NCBI GenBank assembly: GCA_903883645.1
Contig: CAISBR010000127.1
Location: forward strand, 1-44,428
Source: an uncultured Myxococcales bacterium
Lineage (GTDB): Bacteria > Myxococcota_A > UBA9042
Direction of reading: 5' to 3'
DNA: 44,428 bases
Shown: piece by piece, positions 15,444-24,848 of the stretch
Numbering within the stretch: position 1 is the first letter of the stretch
Layout of the letters: every line of letters begins with the position of its first letter
Program-made: the position numbers and the translations under genes
The notes under the pieces: model-generated
The model's input: the letters and a program-made list of their open reading frames with translations, nothing else
Told to the model about the DNA's origin: nothing
Database searches by the model: none

Positions 15444-17380
15444 GCGAAACTACCCAAGAACAGGGCGCAATGTCGCTGCGCGAGCACCTGATCGAGCTCC
15501 GCACCCGCATTGTCAAGGCCTCGATCGCCGTTATTCTGGCCTTCTTTGTGGCGTGGGCCTTCCGCATCGAGCTCTACGATTGGCTCAGTCAGCCGATCCG
15601 CGACGCGATGGCGGCCAATAATCTGTTTGCAATCAAGGCGCTGCAGATTACCGAGTCGATAGAAGTCTACATGAAGCTGTCGCTGGTCGGCGGCCTGTTC
15701 TTGGCGAGTCCGTGGGTGTTCTACCAGCTCTGGGCCTTTGTCGCCCCGGGGCTCCTCTCGAAAGAAAAGCGCCTGATTATTCCAGTGTTGTCTGGCAGTG
15801 TCGCTTGTTTTGTGCTCGGCGCGGCCTTCTGTTACCTAGTCGTGCTGCCGTTCATGACGGATTTCTTGATCCGCATGACCACCGAAGCGCCCGGTTTAAC
15901 TCTAGAACCGACCCTTTCGAGTACGGTTTCATTCGCCACCTTGATGCTCGTAGCATTTGGCGCCGTGTTCGAACTGCCGCTTTTCATGTACGTCCTGGCG
16001 GCATTGGGCGTGGTCTCGGCCAAAGGTTTCATAGGTTTCTACCGCTATTGGATCGTGATCGCCTTTGTGATTGGCGCCGTGCTCACGCCTACGCCCGACC
16101 CGATTAACCAGACCCTCATGTCGGCGCCCCTGGTGCTGCTGTACGGTGTGGGCATCGGCATTGCGTGGTTTGTGCAGCGCGACCCCGATGCCAAATTCTC
16201 GCGCAAAACTCTAGCGTTGGTGGCCCTTGGCTTGGTGGCCTTGGCGGCGGGCGGCGTGGCTTTGGCGGTGCGGCGCAGCGACCCCACCACGCAAGACGAC
16301 CTGCCGGCCCAGGCGCAGCAAGTGGTGGGCGTGCACATGGCCCAGCTGCCCAAGCTGCTGCAACAGGCCGAGCGCGATCCCTTCGCCGCGCGTTTACTCA
16401 GCCCGTTCACACAGTTGCGGACCCTGGGCCTCGACAAGCCGCGCGACCCCGTGGTGCTGCTGGTGCGCTCGCTCGAGGGGGCTGTGTTGCTTATCGACGT
16501 CGAAGACGCGGAGGCCCACGTCCAGCGCCTGGCCAAAGCGCGCCAAAGCTCTGCGATTGCAGCACCTTCGGGGCTTACCACCCTTCTGGCGATCCCGGGT
16601 GCCAAGGGCCGCTGGCGCGCCGTGGCCGTGGGCCGGCACCTGCTCTGGCTTGGCGACGACGCGGCGGTTGATCTGCTCTCGCGGGTAAGAACCAAGCAAG
16701 TGCCTGGACTCGCTGCGGACCCACTGGCGCTGCAGGCCATTCGCGAGCTGCGCGCCGGCGGTCCGCTGTGGTCGCTCAGCCTAGAGCCCAAGGGCTTTGC
16801 CCGCTGGCTGCCCGCCGGTGCACTGCAGCAAAACGTGAAGCAAATCGCCGTGACCTACCAGCCCGAGCAGCCCACGCTGCAAGTTCGTCTCGACTGCCGC
16901 GGTCCCGACGCCGCTGCCGCGCTGCGCGACCGTCTCGACGCTTGGGTGGCCGACCAACGGCAGAAGCTGCAGTTGGCGCCGTCAGATGCCCATCAGCGCC
17001 ATACGGCGGAGAATCTGAGTGAGATCGCGGTGCTTTTGGCCCGTACCTCTGAGGCGGCGGCGCGGCTTGTGCCTGTGGGCTCGGTCGACCACCAGACCCT
17101 TATGGCCTCTAGCGCCCAGGCCATGCGGCTCGCGCGCGAGCTGTCGCCCACCACTGCGCCCGCTCCCGAAGCCGACTCCGCGTTGGGTAGTGCCGTGCGA
17201 CCACCGGCGCTGGTACAGGCCGAGACTTCAGGAACTGCAGTCACGTGGAAGATTCAGGCCGAGGCCGCGCCGCTCCTGGCGATGCTGGCCGCCCCTGCCG
17301 ATGCCGGCCTGCAGAGCCAGCCGAAGCCGCCATCGACTACGATGCCCTTTACCCTTGTGCCGCCCGCGCCTCGGCCCTAG
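15440..17380 (+). CDS. tatC: TatC with seventh membrane helix and a large C-terminal extension
   Basis: 646 residues, against about 250 for usual TatC. Residues 12-246 are a full TatC: 'LREHLIELRTRI' start, 'SPWVFYQLWAFVAPGL' (90-105), the conserved Glu in 'VFELPLF' (about 178), 'FYRYWIVIAFVIGAVLTP' and six membrane helices. TatC binds twin-arginine signals and builds the folded-protein translocase. After it comes an extra hydrophobic helix (257-277) and about 365 more residues with no membrane segment. As TatC ends in the cytoplasm, a seventh helix would place this domain in the periplasm; that topology is inferred. The extension is Ala/Leu/Arg/Gln-rich and not recognised. One continuous frame, no sign of frameshift. 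Confidence 0.9.
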   Translation: MSETTQEQGAMSLREHLIELRTRIVKASIAVILAFFVAWAFRIELYDWLSQPIRDAMAANNLFAIKALQITESIEVYMKLSLVGGLFLASPWVFYQLWAFVAPGLLSKEKRLIIPVLSGSVACFVLGAAFCYLVVLPFMTDFLIRMTTEAPGLTLEPTLSSTVSFATLMLVAFGAVFELPLFMYVLAALGVVSAKGFIGFYRYWIVIAFVIGAVLTPTPDPINQTLMSAPLVLLYGVGIGIAWFVQRDPDAKFSRKTLALVALGLVALAAGGVALAVRRSDPTTQDDLPAQAQQVVGVHMAQLPKLLQQAERDPFAARLLSPFTQLRTLGLDKPRDPVVLLVRSLEGAVLLIDVEDAEAHVQRLAKARQSSAIAAPSGLTTLLAIPGAKGRWRAVAVGRHLLWLGDDAAVDLLSRVRTKQVPGLAADPLALQAIRELRAGGPLWSLSLEPKGFARWLPAGALQQNVKQIAVTYQPEQPTLQVRLDCRGPDAAAALRDRLDAWVADQRQKLQLAPSDAHQRHTAENLSEIAVLLARTSEAAARLVPVGSVDHQTLMASSAQAMRLARELSPTTAPAPEADSALGSAVRPPALVQAETSGTAVTWKIQAEAAPLLAMLAAPADAGLQSQPKPPSTTMPFTLVPPAPRP

Positions 17381-17573
17381 TGACCAGGCCATCCTCGCGT
17401 GCCCGCGCAGCTCTGGTCGGTGGCAGTGCGGCCCCGTTACCCTTTTGAATCCGCTGGCGGCGGCGCAGTCGGTGGTGGGCTCGCCCGCCCTTGCAGCGGG
17501 CCATGCGCTTGGTCTGGAGCCCGGCTGGCGTTGCCGGCGGCGACTGGCCCAGCGCTCGCAGCTCCGCCTGCAG

Positions 17574-17611
17574 CAAAAACACGAAGGCCGCCGGTTCTGC
17601 AACCGACGGCC
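17574..17611 (-). terminator. Intrinsic terminator of the triple DsbA gene
   Basis: On the minus strand, an 11-bp stem (17601-17611 with 17586-17596, one G-U pair) closes a four-base loop and is followed a few bases later by TTTTT (17579-17575). It begins 25 bases after the stop codon of the minus-strand gene that ends at 17636. Confidence 0.75.
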
Positions 17612-17635
17612 CTCGCTTGGCGAAATTGTGCCTGA

Positions 17636-19636
17636 CTACTTCTTCAGTAGCGCAATCGCCTTGGCAAACGACTCGGGCGCGTAGCCCGCCGACGGCTCGA
17701 ACTTGCGGCCGTTGATGTACAGCGAGGGGGTGCCCTCTACGCCGGCCTTCTCGCCCATTTCTTGGGTCTTCTTGAACAGCCCGGCGTACTTGTCGCTCTT
17801 GAGCGCGTCTTCGAGCTTGGCCTTGTCCACGCCCGCCGTCGCCGCGATCTCCTTGATCTTGTCCTCACTCAGCTCGCGCTGGGCTGCGAACAGGGCATCG
17901 TGCACCTTCCAGAACAGGTCCGGGCCGCCCTGCTCAAACGCCAACTGCGCCGCAGTCGAGGCCGGCTTGGCCATGTTGTGGAACGGCAGCGGGAAGTGGG
18001 CAAACACGACCTTGACCTTGTCTGGGTTCGCGTCGTAGACGGCCTTGACCGGCTCGGCCACGCGCGAGCAGTACGGGCACTGGAAGTCCGAGAACGCGAC
18101 GATGGTGATGGGCGCGTCTTTCTTGCCTTTGAAGGGCAGACCTTCCACATTGAAATCGTTGACCTTCTCGTTTAGCTCGGTGAAGACCTTGCCCTTGGCA
18201 ATGATGTCGTCGTACAGAGCCTGGCCCTTCTTGCCCGAGGCTTCCGCCTTCTTCAGCTCTTCGTCGATGATCGCCTTGAACATCGGCAGCGGCTGGGCAC
18301 CCACGAGCTTGCGCCCGTTGATGAAGAAGCCGGGGGTGCCGCGAACGCCGACCGTACCGGCCAGGTCCATGTCTTCCACGATGATCTTGTCGGTCGCCGG
18401 GTCCTTGCGCACGGAGTCAAACTTGGCCATGTCCAGGCCGATTTCCTTAGCCCAGGCGGTCAAGTTTTCGTCGGTCAGCGCCTGCTGGTTGGCGAACGCC
18501 TTGTCGTAGAACTGCCAGAACTTGCCCTGCTTGCCAGCCGAGATCGCCGCCAGCGAGGCCGGACGTGCGTCTTTGTGGAACGGCAGGGGGTGGTGCTTGA
18601 ACACCAAACGAACCTTGTCGCCGTAGGCCTTCTCCACTTCGGTCAGCGTGTTGGCGCCGCGCGAGCAGAAGGGGCACTGAAAGTCCGAGATCTCGACGAT
18701 GGTGATGAGCGCCTTGTCGCTGTCGCCCTTGACCGAGTCGCGCTTGGGGTCAACGGGCACCTTCCACACATCCACGCTGTCCGGCGGAGGGGTCGCGGGG
18801 CCATCATCGGCCTTGGCTTCTTCGCGCTTGGCGGGAGCGGCCTCTGCGGCGGGCGCCTTGCCTTCCAAGAAGTACGCGATGACTTTGGTACCCGTCTCGC
18901 CGCCGGTCTTGGCCGCGGCCAGCTTGATCTGCTCGATACCCGTCTTGCCGGCCGACACGGCTTTGGCATCGGCCAGCGCCGCATCGATGGCCTTCTTGAA
19001 CTCGTCGAAGGGCTGGGCGCCCTGGATCAGCTTGCCGTTGATGAAGAACGACGGCGTGCCACCGGCGCCCGTAGCGCTGGCTGCGGCGGACTCTTTCTCA
19101 ACCTGCTGCAGCAGGGCAGGGTCGGCGATATCCTTCTTAAACTTGGCGACATCCAGGCCGATTTCTTTGGCCCACTTGTCGTAGCTCTCGGCGCTCAGCT
19201 GCTGCTGGTTGCCAAAAAGCTTGTCGTGCATTTCCCAAAACTTGCCCTGCTTGTGGGCGGCCAACGCGGCGACCGCCGCCGGCTTGGCGTTCTGGTGGAA
19301 GGGCAGCGGCTGGTTGGCCCACACGATTTTGACGTCGTTGGGGTACGCTTCGAGGATCTGCTTGACGGTCGGGCCGACGCGCGAGCAGAACGGGCACTGG
19401 AAGTCCGAGACTTCGAGGATGGTGACGAGGCCATTGGCCGCACCCTTCGAGGGCATCGACGCCGGAATGCCGTTGGCGCCCACGCCGGCCGCAGCTGCGG
19501 GGGCCTGATCGCCGACCGTCGCCGGTTGGGTGGGGGCGCCGGCCTGCGAGTCCTTGACGTTCTTCGACATCCGCCCGGCGCCGAAGGCAATCACGACCGC
19601 CGCGATGACGATCAAGACGATGTTTTCCTTCTTCAT
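17636..19636 (-). CDS. Membrane-anchored protein with three DsbA-like thioredoxin domains
   Basis: 666 residues; ATG with AAGGAAGA six bases upstream. An N-terminal helix (5-21) followed by a Pro/Ala/Gly linker anchors the protein on the outer face of the inner membrane. Three DsbA-family domains follow, each with 'DFQCP(F/Y)CSR', 'PLPFH', a helical insert and 'GTPxxxINGR/K': active sites CPFC (81-84), CPFC (321-324) and CPYC (520-523), with cis-prolines at 195, 435 and 637. All three look catalytically complete. Family members oxidise or isomerise disulfides; related forms with 'DFQCPFC' often belong to BdbD-like proteins. Three active copies in one chain is unusual. It has its own promoter and terminator and is convergent with tatC. 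Confidence 0.92.
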   Translation of the reverse strand: MKKENIVLIVIAAVVIAFGAGRMSKNVKDSQAGAPTQPATVGDQAPAAAAGVGANGIPASMPSKGAANGLVTILEVSDFQCPFCSRVGPTVKQILEAYPNDVKIVWANQPLPFHQNAKPAAVAALAAHKQGKFWEMHDKLFGNQQQLSAESYDKWAKEIGLDVAKFKKDIADPALLQQVEKESAAASATGAGGTPSFFINGKLIQGAQPFDEFKKAIDAALADAKAVSAGKTGIEQIKLAAAKTGGETGTKVIAYFLEGKAPAAEAAPAKREEAKADDGPATPPPDSVDVWKVPVDPKRDSVKGDSDKALITIVEISDFQCPFCSRGANTLTEVEKAYGDKVRLVFKHHPLPFHKDARPASLAAISAGKQGKFWQFYDKAFANQQALTDENLTAWAKEIGLDMAKFDSVRKDPATDKIIVEDMDLAGTVGVRGTPGFFINGRKLVGAQPLPMFKAIIDEELKKAEASGKKGQALYDDIIAKGKVFTELNEKVNDFNVEGLPFKGKKDAPITIVAFSDFQCPYCSRVAEPVKAVYDANPDKVKVVFAHFPLPFHNMAKPASTAAQLAFEQGGPDLFWKVHDALFAAQRELSEDKIKEIAATAGVDKAKLEDALKSDKYAGLFKKTQEMGEKAGVEGTPSLYINGRKFEPSAGYAPESFAKAIALLKK

Positions 19637-19714
19637 TCCGTATCTTCCTTGCCGACCGTCTTGCGCGGTCGTGGCCGCTAGGGCCGCTGGCCCGGGTCCA
19701 GTCCGGGGCGCAAT

Positions 19715-19743
19715 AGGCTAGGGCAGTTGCGGTATCCTGTCAA
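19715..19743 (-). promoter_or_regulatory. Promoter of the triple DsbA gene
   Basis: Read on the minus strand, a perfect -35 TTGACA (19743-19738) and a -10 TAGCCT (19720-19715, the T-A-T positions kept) are 17 bases apart. The start codon is about 79 bases below the -10, leaving a leader of roughly 70 bases. Confidence 0.6.
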
Positions 19744-19825
19744 CCGCCGCCGCACCCTGCGAAGGGCTGCAACTCGCGACATTGCGCGGATATTCCCGCC
19801 GGCACACCTCCTGTGGCGAGCCGAC

Positions 19826-19855
19826 TTGCCACGGCAGCCGCCCCCACGCTAAAGT
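19826..19855 (+). promoter_or_regulatory. Promoter of the P-domain/fibrinogen-like gene
   Basis: TTGCCA (19826-19831, five of six consensus bases) and TAAAGT (19850-19855, four of six) are 18 bases apart. Transcription would start near 19862, about 27 bases before the start codon and just upstream of the ribosome binding site. Confidence 0.45.
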
Positions 19856-19888
19856 GCTTCGCGTGCGACCGACAACAGAGGTGATTCC

Positions 19889-21976
19889 ATGAAGTTTACT
19901 CCAATGATGTCACGGATTTGTAATCTGGCGGCTCTGCTCACGGCTGCTGCCAGCATCGCCGCCACCTCGGCTCAGGCCACCACTCCAACCTCGACCGCGC
20001 TCGAAGGCGTGCTGCTCAGCGGTGCCGGTGCGCCCGCTCCCGACGGCAAATACGAGCTAACCCTTCAGCTTTACGGCCAAGAGGTGGGCGGCTCATCGGT
20101 GTGGAAAGAGGGGCCCGTCAGCGTTACCGTCAAAAGCGGCCAATTCTCGCTAAGTGTCGGCGCCACTACGCCCCTGTCGGCGCAGCTGCTCGGCAGTCTT
20201 TCGCAGGTTTGGCTGGGTGTCGGCGTCGCCCAAGACCCCGAGCTTCCTCGCAAGCAGCTGCAATCCGTACCATTTAGCCTGCGCGCCGCCTTGGCCGAGG
20301 GCGTTGACTGCACCGGTTGCATCGGCCTGACTCAGCTTGACTCCAAGCTTTTGGCCGGATACGCCAAGTCCACTGACCTTGCCGCCTACGCCAAGGCCAG
20401 CGATTTGGGCGGCTACGCGCAAAAGACCGACTTGGCCGACTTCGTCAAAGCGTCGTCGCTCGCCAAGGTGGCCGGCAGCGGTCAATACAGTGATCTCGCA
20501 GGCTTGCCCACCCTGGCCAAGGTCGCCACCAGCGGCGCGTACGCCGACCTCAGCGGCACGCCCGTGTTGGCCAAGCTCGGCGCCAGCTGTGGCACCGGCC
20601 TTGTCATGAAGGGCATCAAGGCCGACGGCTCGTACGAGTGCGTGGCCTCGACCAGTTCGATTACCTCTACGGACCTGCCGCCCGACGGATTGTTTAAGGT
20701 ATCCAACGGCTTGCTTACTGACCAGTTCGTCGAAGTCGCCGCCTCGGCCAACGTGCCGATCGCCATTCCCGACTACCTGGGCGCCGGCGTGTCCGACTCC
20801 ATCAACGTGCCCGATTTTGGCACCGCCCAAAGCCTCGCCATCGCCGTCACCCTCACCAACAGCGACGTCAGCAAGATTCGCATCGACTTGTACGATCCCA
20901 ATGGTGTCAAAACCACCGTTTACAATGGCGAAAAGACCGGCACCAAGCTCGAATTCTTGTACGGCGCCCCGTCCAAGGGCCTCGACACCTGGGTCGGCGG
21001 CAACCCCAAGGGCTTATGGGCCATCACCGTCGCCGACTTGGCCAACAACAGCATCAAGACCGACGGCCAAATCACCTCGTGGCAGGTGCAGGTCTCGACC
21101 CTTTCGAGCAAAAAAGTTGCCGCGAACGGCGGCTTCCAGTTCTTCGTCTCGACCACCGCGCCCACGCCCTGCAACGCCAGCACCTTTGGCATGAGCTACG
21201 CCAACAGCAAAGACAAGGCGTTGTACATCTGCAACGGTACCGATTGGGCGGCGGTCTACCTCACCATCCCGGGCAGCCAGCAAAACCCAGTGGTGTCGTG
21301 CAAAGACCTTCAAAGCAAGGTGCCGCTGGCTAAAGACGGCGCGTACTGGATCAATCCCGACAATACGACCGCCTACCAGACCTGGTGCGACATGACCTCC
21401 GACGGCGGCGGCTGGACCCTGGCAATGCGCTTTAAGTCCGACAACAAACTCGGCTTTTCCAGCGCGTACTGGACGGACAAGAATGTGTTCAACGACGATG
21501 GCGGCGCCTCGGTCGACCCCAGCTTGAACACCAACGCCAAGCTCGGCGCCTTCGTCAACTTGCCGGGCGCCACCGTGCGCGGCTGCAAGGGCGTACCCGG
21601 CGGCGGTCAGTGCGTGCAACAGGGATTGGGCGGCACCAAGACCTTAAATGCTGTGTTTAACGAGGCATACAAGGCCGGCGGCCCCAGCCGTGCCACCTTG
21701 ACCAGCTACTGGGGCGACGACGGCAGCCAGCCCTACTGCAATGGCACGGGCCTGAACAACGCCGCGACTACCTACGGCGGCCCCGGCACCTACTCGGGCA
21801 CGCGCTTCGGCCTCGTGGGCAACAACGAAAACGACTGCGCCACCACCGATTCGGCCTGGGGCTTTGGCACGTACGGCTGCAGCGACGCGACCAAGGCGTG
21901 CGGCGCCGGTGGCAGCTTCTGGCAAAGCGGCACCTGCGGCACCAACTGCACGCAGGGCACCCTTTGGGTCCGCTAG
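19889..21976 (+). CDS. Secreted protein with tail-fibre-like repeats, P domain and fibrinogen-like domain
   Basis: 695 residues; ATG preceded by AGAGGTGA. A Sec signal peptide ends at 'SAQA' (about residue 30). Residues 35-150 form a beta-rich module. Residues 156-230 hold short repeats: 'YAKSTDL', 'YAKASDL', 'YAQKTDL', then 'SGQYSDLAGLPTLAK' and 'SGAYADLSGTPVLAK', the style of phage tail-fibre and trimeric stalk sequences. Residues 290-405 resemble a proprotein convertase P domain ('RIDLYDPNGVKT', 'KGLWAITVADL'). The C-terminal part from about 469 resembles a fibrinogen-related domain ('WCDMTSDGGGWTLAM', Cys-rich end). This looks like a secreted binding protein or adhesin with no protease domain of its own. 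The permease gene follows 18 bases later. Confidence 0.78.
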   Translation: MKFTPMMSRICNLAALLTAAASIAATSAQATTPTSTALEGVLLSGAGAPAPDGKYELTLQLYGQEVGGSSVWKEGPVSVTVKSGQFSLSVGATTPLSAQLLGSLSQVWLGVGVAQDPELPRKQLQSVPFSLRAALAEGVDCTGCIGLTQLDSKLLAGYAKSTDLAAYAKASDLGGYAQKTDLADFVKASSLAKVAGSGQYSDLAGLPTLAKVATSGAYADLSGTPVLAKLGASCGTGLVMKGIKADGSYECVASTSSITSTDLPPDGLFKVSNGLLTDQFVEVAASANVPIAIPDYLGAGVSDSINVPDFGTAQSLAIAVTLTNSDVSKIRIDLYDPNGVKTTVYNGEKTGTKLEFLYGAPSKGLDTWVGGNPKGLWAITVADLANNSIKTDGQITSWQVQVSTLSSKKVAANGGFQFFVSTTAPTPCNASTFGMSYANSKDKALYICNGTDWAAVYLTIPGSQQNPVVSCKDLQSKVPLAKDGAYWINPDNTTAYQTWCDMTSDGGGWTLAMRFKSDNKLGFSSAYWTDKNVFNDDGGASVDPSLNTNAKLGAFVNLPGATVRGCKGVPGGGQCVQQGLGGTKTLNAVFNEAYKAGGPSRATLTSYWGDDGSQPYCNGTGLNNAATTYGGPGTYSGTRFGLVGNNENDCATTDSAWGFGTYGCSDATKACGAGGSFWQSGTCGTNCTQGTLWVR

Positions 21977-21994
21977 CCGCCTAGCGACTGCAGC

Positions 21995-24634
21995 ATGCGC
22001 CACCTCCTCATACCCATTTCATTGCGTCGGATTGCTGAACATCGTCTGCGCAGCGCTATGACCGTGCTGGGCGTGGCGCTGGGCGTGGCCGTGCTCGTCG
22101 CGGTGGTGGCGACCAACCACAGCGTTCTCGACAGTTTTCGCAGCACACTCGGCGAGGTCGGCGGCACGGTTCACCTCGAGGTGCGCGGCGGCGACACCGG
22201 CCTGCCCGAAGAGGTGCTCGACACGGTGCGCAAGGTTGCGGGGGTGCGCTGCGCCAGCGTCGCCATCCAGCGCAGCCTCGACCTCGACCAGGGCGGCGAT
22301 CCGCAGGGCCAGCGTGCCGGCGAGGCGGTCGCGCTGCTGGGAATCAATTTTACAGAAGATATTAATATTCTCAAGGCATTGTACGGAATCGAAGGTGCGC
22401 CGGCCCAGAAGAATTCCGCCTCCGACCAAGAGCTGGCCAATCCGCTCGACGTGCTCGACCGCCAGCGGCAGCTGATCGTAAGTGAGGAATTTGCGCGCAA
22501 GTACCACAAGAAACAGGGCGAAACCATTGATTTGTTGACCAAAGACGGCGCGCAACCGTTTACGCTATTCGCCGTCGTACAGGCGCGCGGGCCGCACAAG
22601 GCCTTTGGCGGCAACCTGGCGATCCTCGACTACTTGGATGCGCAAGAGATTTTTGGTCTGCAGGGCCGCGTCGACCGCATCGATGTAGCCGCCACCGATC
22701 CCGAAAAAGCTGGCGAGATCGAGGCCTTGGCACAGCGGCTCAAGCAAGCGACCGGCAATCTATACCGCGTCGAGCCGCCGTCGGCGCGCCAGGCCCGCCA
22801 GCAGCACTTGCTCCGTTCATTTCACCTAGGGCTGACCATCGGCGCCGGAATTGCTCTGCTGGTCGGTATGTTCCTTATCTACCATACCCTGTCGATCTCG
22901 GTGACGCAGCGACGCAGCGAGATCGGCATCCTGCGGGCTGCGGGGGCAACGCGTCGGCAAGTCGTGCAGCTTTTTACCATGGAGGGCGCCGCCTTTGGCC
23001 TCATCGGCTCGGTGCTGGGCGTTGGCATTGGCCGCTACTTGGCGCAGTTTCTGCTGCAGCAGGCCGCAGGTCCGATCACCGACATCTATGTGCGCGTCCA
23101 TGCACAAGAAGTGACTCTTGAGCCGGTGGTGCAGCTCGGCGCCGTGCTGCTCGGTACCGTGTCGGCGACGCTGGCGGCTCTGGTGCCGGCCCGTGCCGCG
23201 AGTCGCTTGAGTCCTGTCGATACCATTCGCAACCCAGCTTTTAGTCACGTTTCTGTCGGGTTGGGTGTATTTGGTCGGCGCGATGTGGCGGCGCTGCTCC
23301 TGGCGACCGCGGCGCCGTTTGTGGCGCAAGGGCCCGTCATTGCGGGCTTTCCCTGGTTCGGCATCGCCTCGATGGGGCTGGTCTTACTGGCGGCGACATT
23401 GTGGTCGCGCACCGCCGTTTCGCTGTTCAATCGCCTGTTTTCGCCTGTAGCTGGGCGGCTGTTCGGCCTGCATGGGCGCCTCGCGGCTGACAATGTGGCG
23501 CGCAATGCCGACAAAGGTGCCGTGACCGTGGCGTCGCTGATGGTCGGCCTGTCGATGGTGGTGGCGTCGTCGACCATGACCGGCAGTTTTCAGCATAGCA
23601 TCGACCAGTGGGTCGAACAGGCCGTACCTGCAGACCTTTTTGTTACCAGCAACGCTCGGCTGGGCGGCACCAAGAACCAGCCGCTCGAGCCCGATCTGGG
23701 CAAGAAGATTAGCGACATTGCCGGGGTGCGCGGTGTAGATCTGGTTCGTCTGCGCAATGTCGATTTTCGCGATACGCAGATCTTGCTGCTGTCCATCGAT
23801 GTGCACATTCGCTTTTCCATGCACCAGACCGCCTGGACGGTTTCGCACTGGACTGGCGAAAAATCGGCGGTAATCAGCCGGATGCAAAAGGGCGAAGGGG
23901 TTGTCATCTCCGAGACGCTGTCGCATCGCTTCGGCCTCGCTCCGGGCGACCAAGTCGAGCTGCAGACCCCGCAAGGGCTCGAAAAGTTTCTAATTTTGGG
24001 CACGATCGTTGATTACTCTAGCGATCAAGGGGCGGTGTTCATCGACCGCGCGCTCTACATCCAGCACTGGCGCGACGAGCTGGTCGACACCTTTGAACCC
24101 TATGTTCAGCCGGGCGCTTCGCTCGAAAAGGTGCGCAGCGAGATTCTGTCGCGCTACGGCAAACAGTACCGCCTGTTCGTGCTGACAAACGCGGAGTTTC
24201 GCAGCGAAATCAAGAGGATGATCGGCCAGCTGTTCGAAGTGATGCGCGCTCTAGAAGGTGTGACTGTGCTCATCGCGCTGCTCAGCGTCGTCAACACGCT
24301 GCTGACCGCCGTGCTCGACCGGATGCGCGAGATCGGTGTCCTGCGGGCCATTGGCATGTTGCGCAGCCAGCTCGTCAAGATGATCCTGATCGAGTCGCTC
24401 GGCCTGTCGCTCGTCGGCGCGGTCATCGGCGTCGCGGTTGGCCTGGCCAATGGTTCGATTTTACTAGATGTTGTCTCGCGCCAAGACGCCGGTTGGGAGG
24501 TTCCTGTGCAAATCGATTTCCCGCTGGTCGCCACCTATGCCCTGGTGCTGGTGGTAGTGGGCGTGTTGGCCGCGGCCTATCCCGCGCGTGTGGCGGCGCG
24601 CATCGCCATCGTCGAGGCCCTGGGCTATGAGTAA
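21995..24634 (+). CDS. FtsX/MacB-type ABC transporter permease
   Basis: 879 residues. The N terminus ('LRRIAEHRLRSAMTVLGVALGVAVLVAV', helix about 18-40) and large periplasmic loop match a MacB-type permease. Membrane helices near 275-300, 325-350 and 375-400 form the first FtsX domain ('RRSEIGILRAAGATRRQV'), followed by a connecting hydrophobic pair and a second periplasmic region, then a second FtsX domain from about 750 to the end ('RMREIGVLRAIGMLRSQ', 'AAYPARVAARIAIVEALGYE'). Two FtsX halves in one chain are typical of lipoprotein or extracytoplasmic-substrate exporters of the LolC/E or YbbP kind. No ATPase gene is next to it here, so the partner must be encoded elsewhere. Its end overlaps yacG by eight bases. 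Confidence 0.88.
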   Translation: MRHLLIPISLRRIAEHRLRSAMTVLGVALGVAVLVAVVATNHSVLDSFRSTLGEVGGTVHLEVRGGDTGLPEEVLDTVRKVAGVRCASVAIQRSLDLDQGGDPQGQRAGEAVALLGINFTEDINILKALYGIEGAPAQKNSASDQELANPLDVLDRQRQLIVSEEFARKYHKKQGETIDLLTKDGAQPFTLFAVVQARGPHKAFGGNLAILDYLDAQEIFGLQGRVDRIDVAATDPEKAGEIEALAQRLKQATGNLYRVEPPSARQARQQHLLRSFHLGLTIGAGIALLVGMFLIYHTLSISVTQRRSEIGILRAAGATRRQVVQLFTMEGAAFGLIGSVLGVGIGRYLAQFLLQQAAGPITDIYVRVHAQEVTLEPVVQLGAVLLGTVSATLAALVPARAASRLSPVDTIRNPAFSHVSVGLGVFGRRDVAALLLATAAPFVAQGPVIAGFPWFGIASMGLVLLAATLWSRTAVSLFNRLFSPVAGRLFGLHGRLAADNVARNADKGAVTVASLMVGLSMVVASSTMTGSFQHSIDQWVEQAVPADLFVTSNARLGGTKNQPLEPDLGKKISDIAGVRGVDLVRLRNVDFRDTQILLLSIDVHIRFSMHQTAWTVSHWTGEKSAVISRMQKGEGVVISETLSHRFGLAPGDQVELQTPQGLEKFLILGTIVDYSSDQGAVFIDRALYIQHWRDELVDTFEPYVQPGASLEKVRSEILSRYGKQYRLFVLTNAEFRSEIKRMIGQLFEVMRALEGVTVLIALLSVVNTLLTAVLDRMREIGVLRAIGMLRSQLVKMILIESLGLSLVGAVIGVAVGLANGSILLDVVSRQDAGWEVPVQIDFPLVATYALVLVVVGVLAAAYPARVAARIAIVEALGYE

Positions 24635-24848
24635 CAAGAAGCTTGCGTCGTGCCCCACTTGCCGCGGACCGGTCGCCGATCGCAGCAGCAACCCCACGTT
24701 TCCATTCTGCTGTGCCCGCTGCCGTACCATCGACTTGGGCGAGTGGTTGACCGAGAGCTTCCGCATCCCTGGCGAACCCGGCGAGAGCGACCGCGACGGT
24801 CCCAGCAGCGGCGAGCTTGGCCGCGGCGGCGACGACCTGCCGAGCTGA
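24627..24848 (+). CDS. yacG: YacG-like zinc-ribbon protein (DNA gyrase inhibitor family)
   Basis: 73 residues from ATG 24627, overlapping the permease stop by eight bases. The zinc ribbon is complete: CPTC (Cys9, Cys12) and 'FCCARC' (Cys28 or Cys29 with Cys32), followed by the family signature 'RTIDLGEWLTESFRIPG'. The tail is acidic and Gly/Ser-rich. YacG in Escherichia coli binds GyrB and limits gyrase activity; the same role is inferred here by family. Position after a permease gene is not a known functional link and probably just reflects cotranscription. Confidence 0.88.
   Translation: MSNKKLASCPTCRGPVADRSSNPTFPFCCARCRTIDLGEWLTESFRIPGEPGESDRDGPSSGELGRGGDDLPS

Noticed and set aside
14093..15487. 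Minus-strand open frame of 464 codons crossing the 22-bp repeats
   Set aside because: It runs through the methyltransferase, the non-coding repeat and tatA/B; the repeats make it look periodic, but nothing supports translation.
18575..19681. Plus-strand open frame of 368 codons
   Set aside because: Opposite the triple DsbA gene, which has full domains, promoter and terminator; the plus frame has none.
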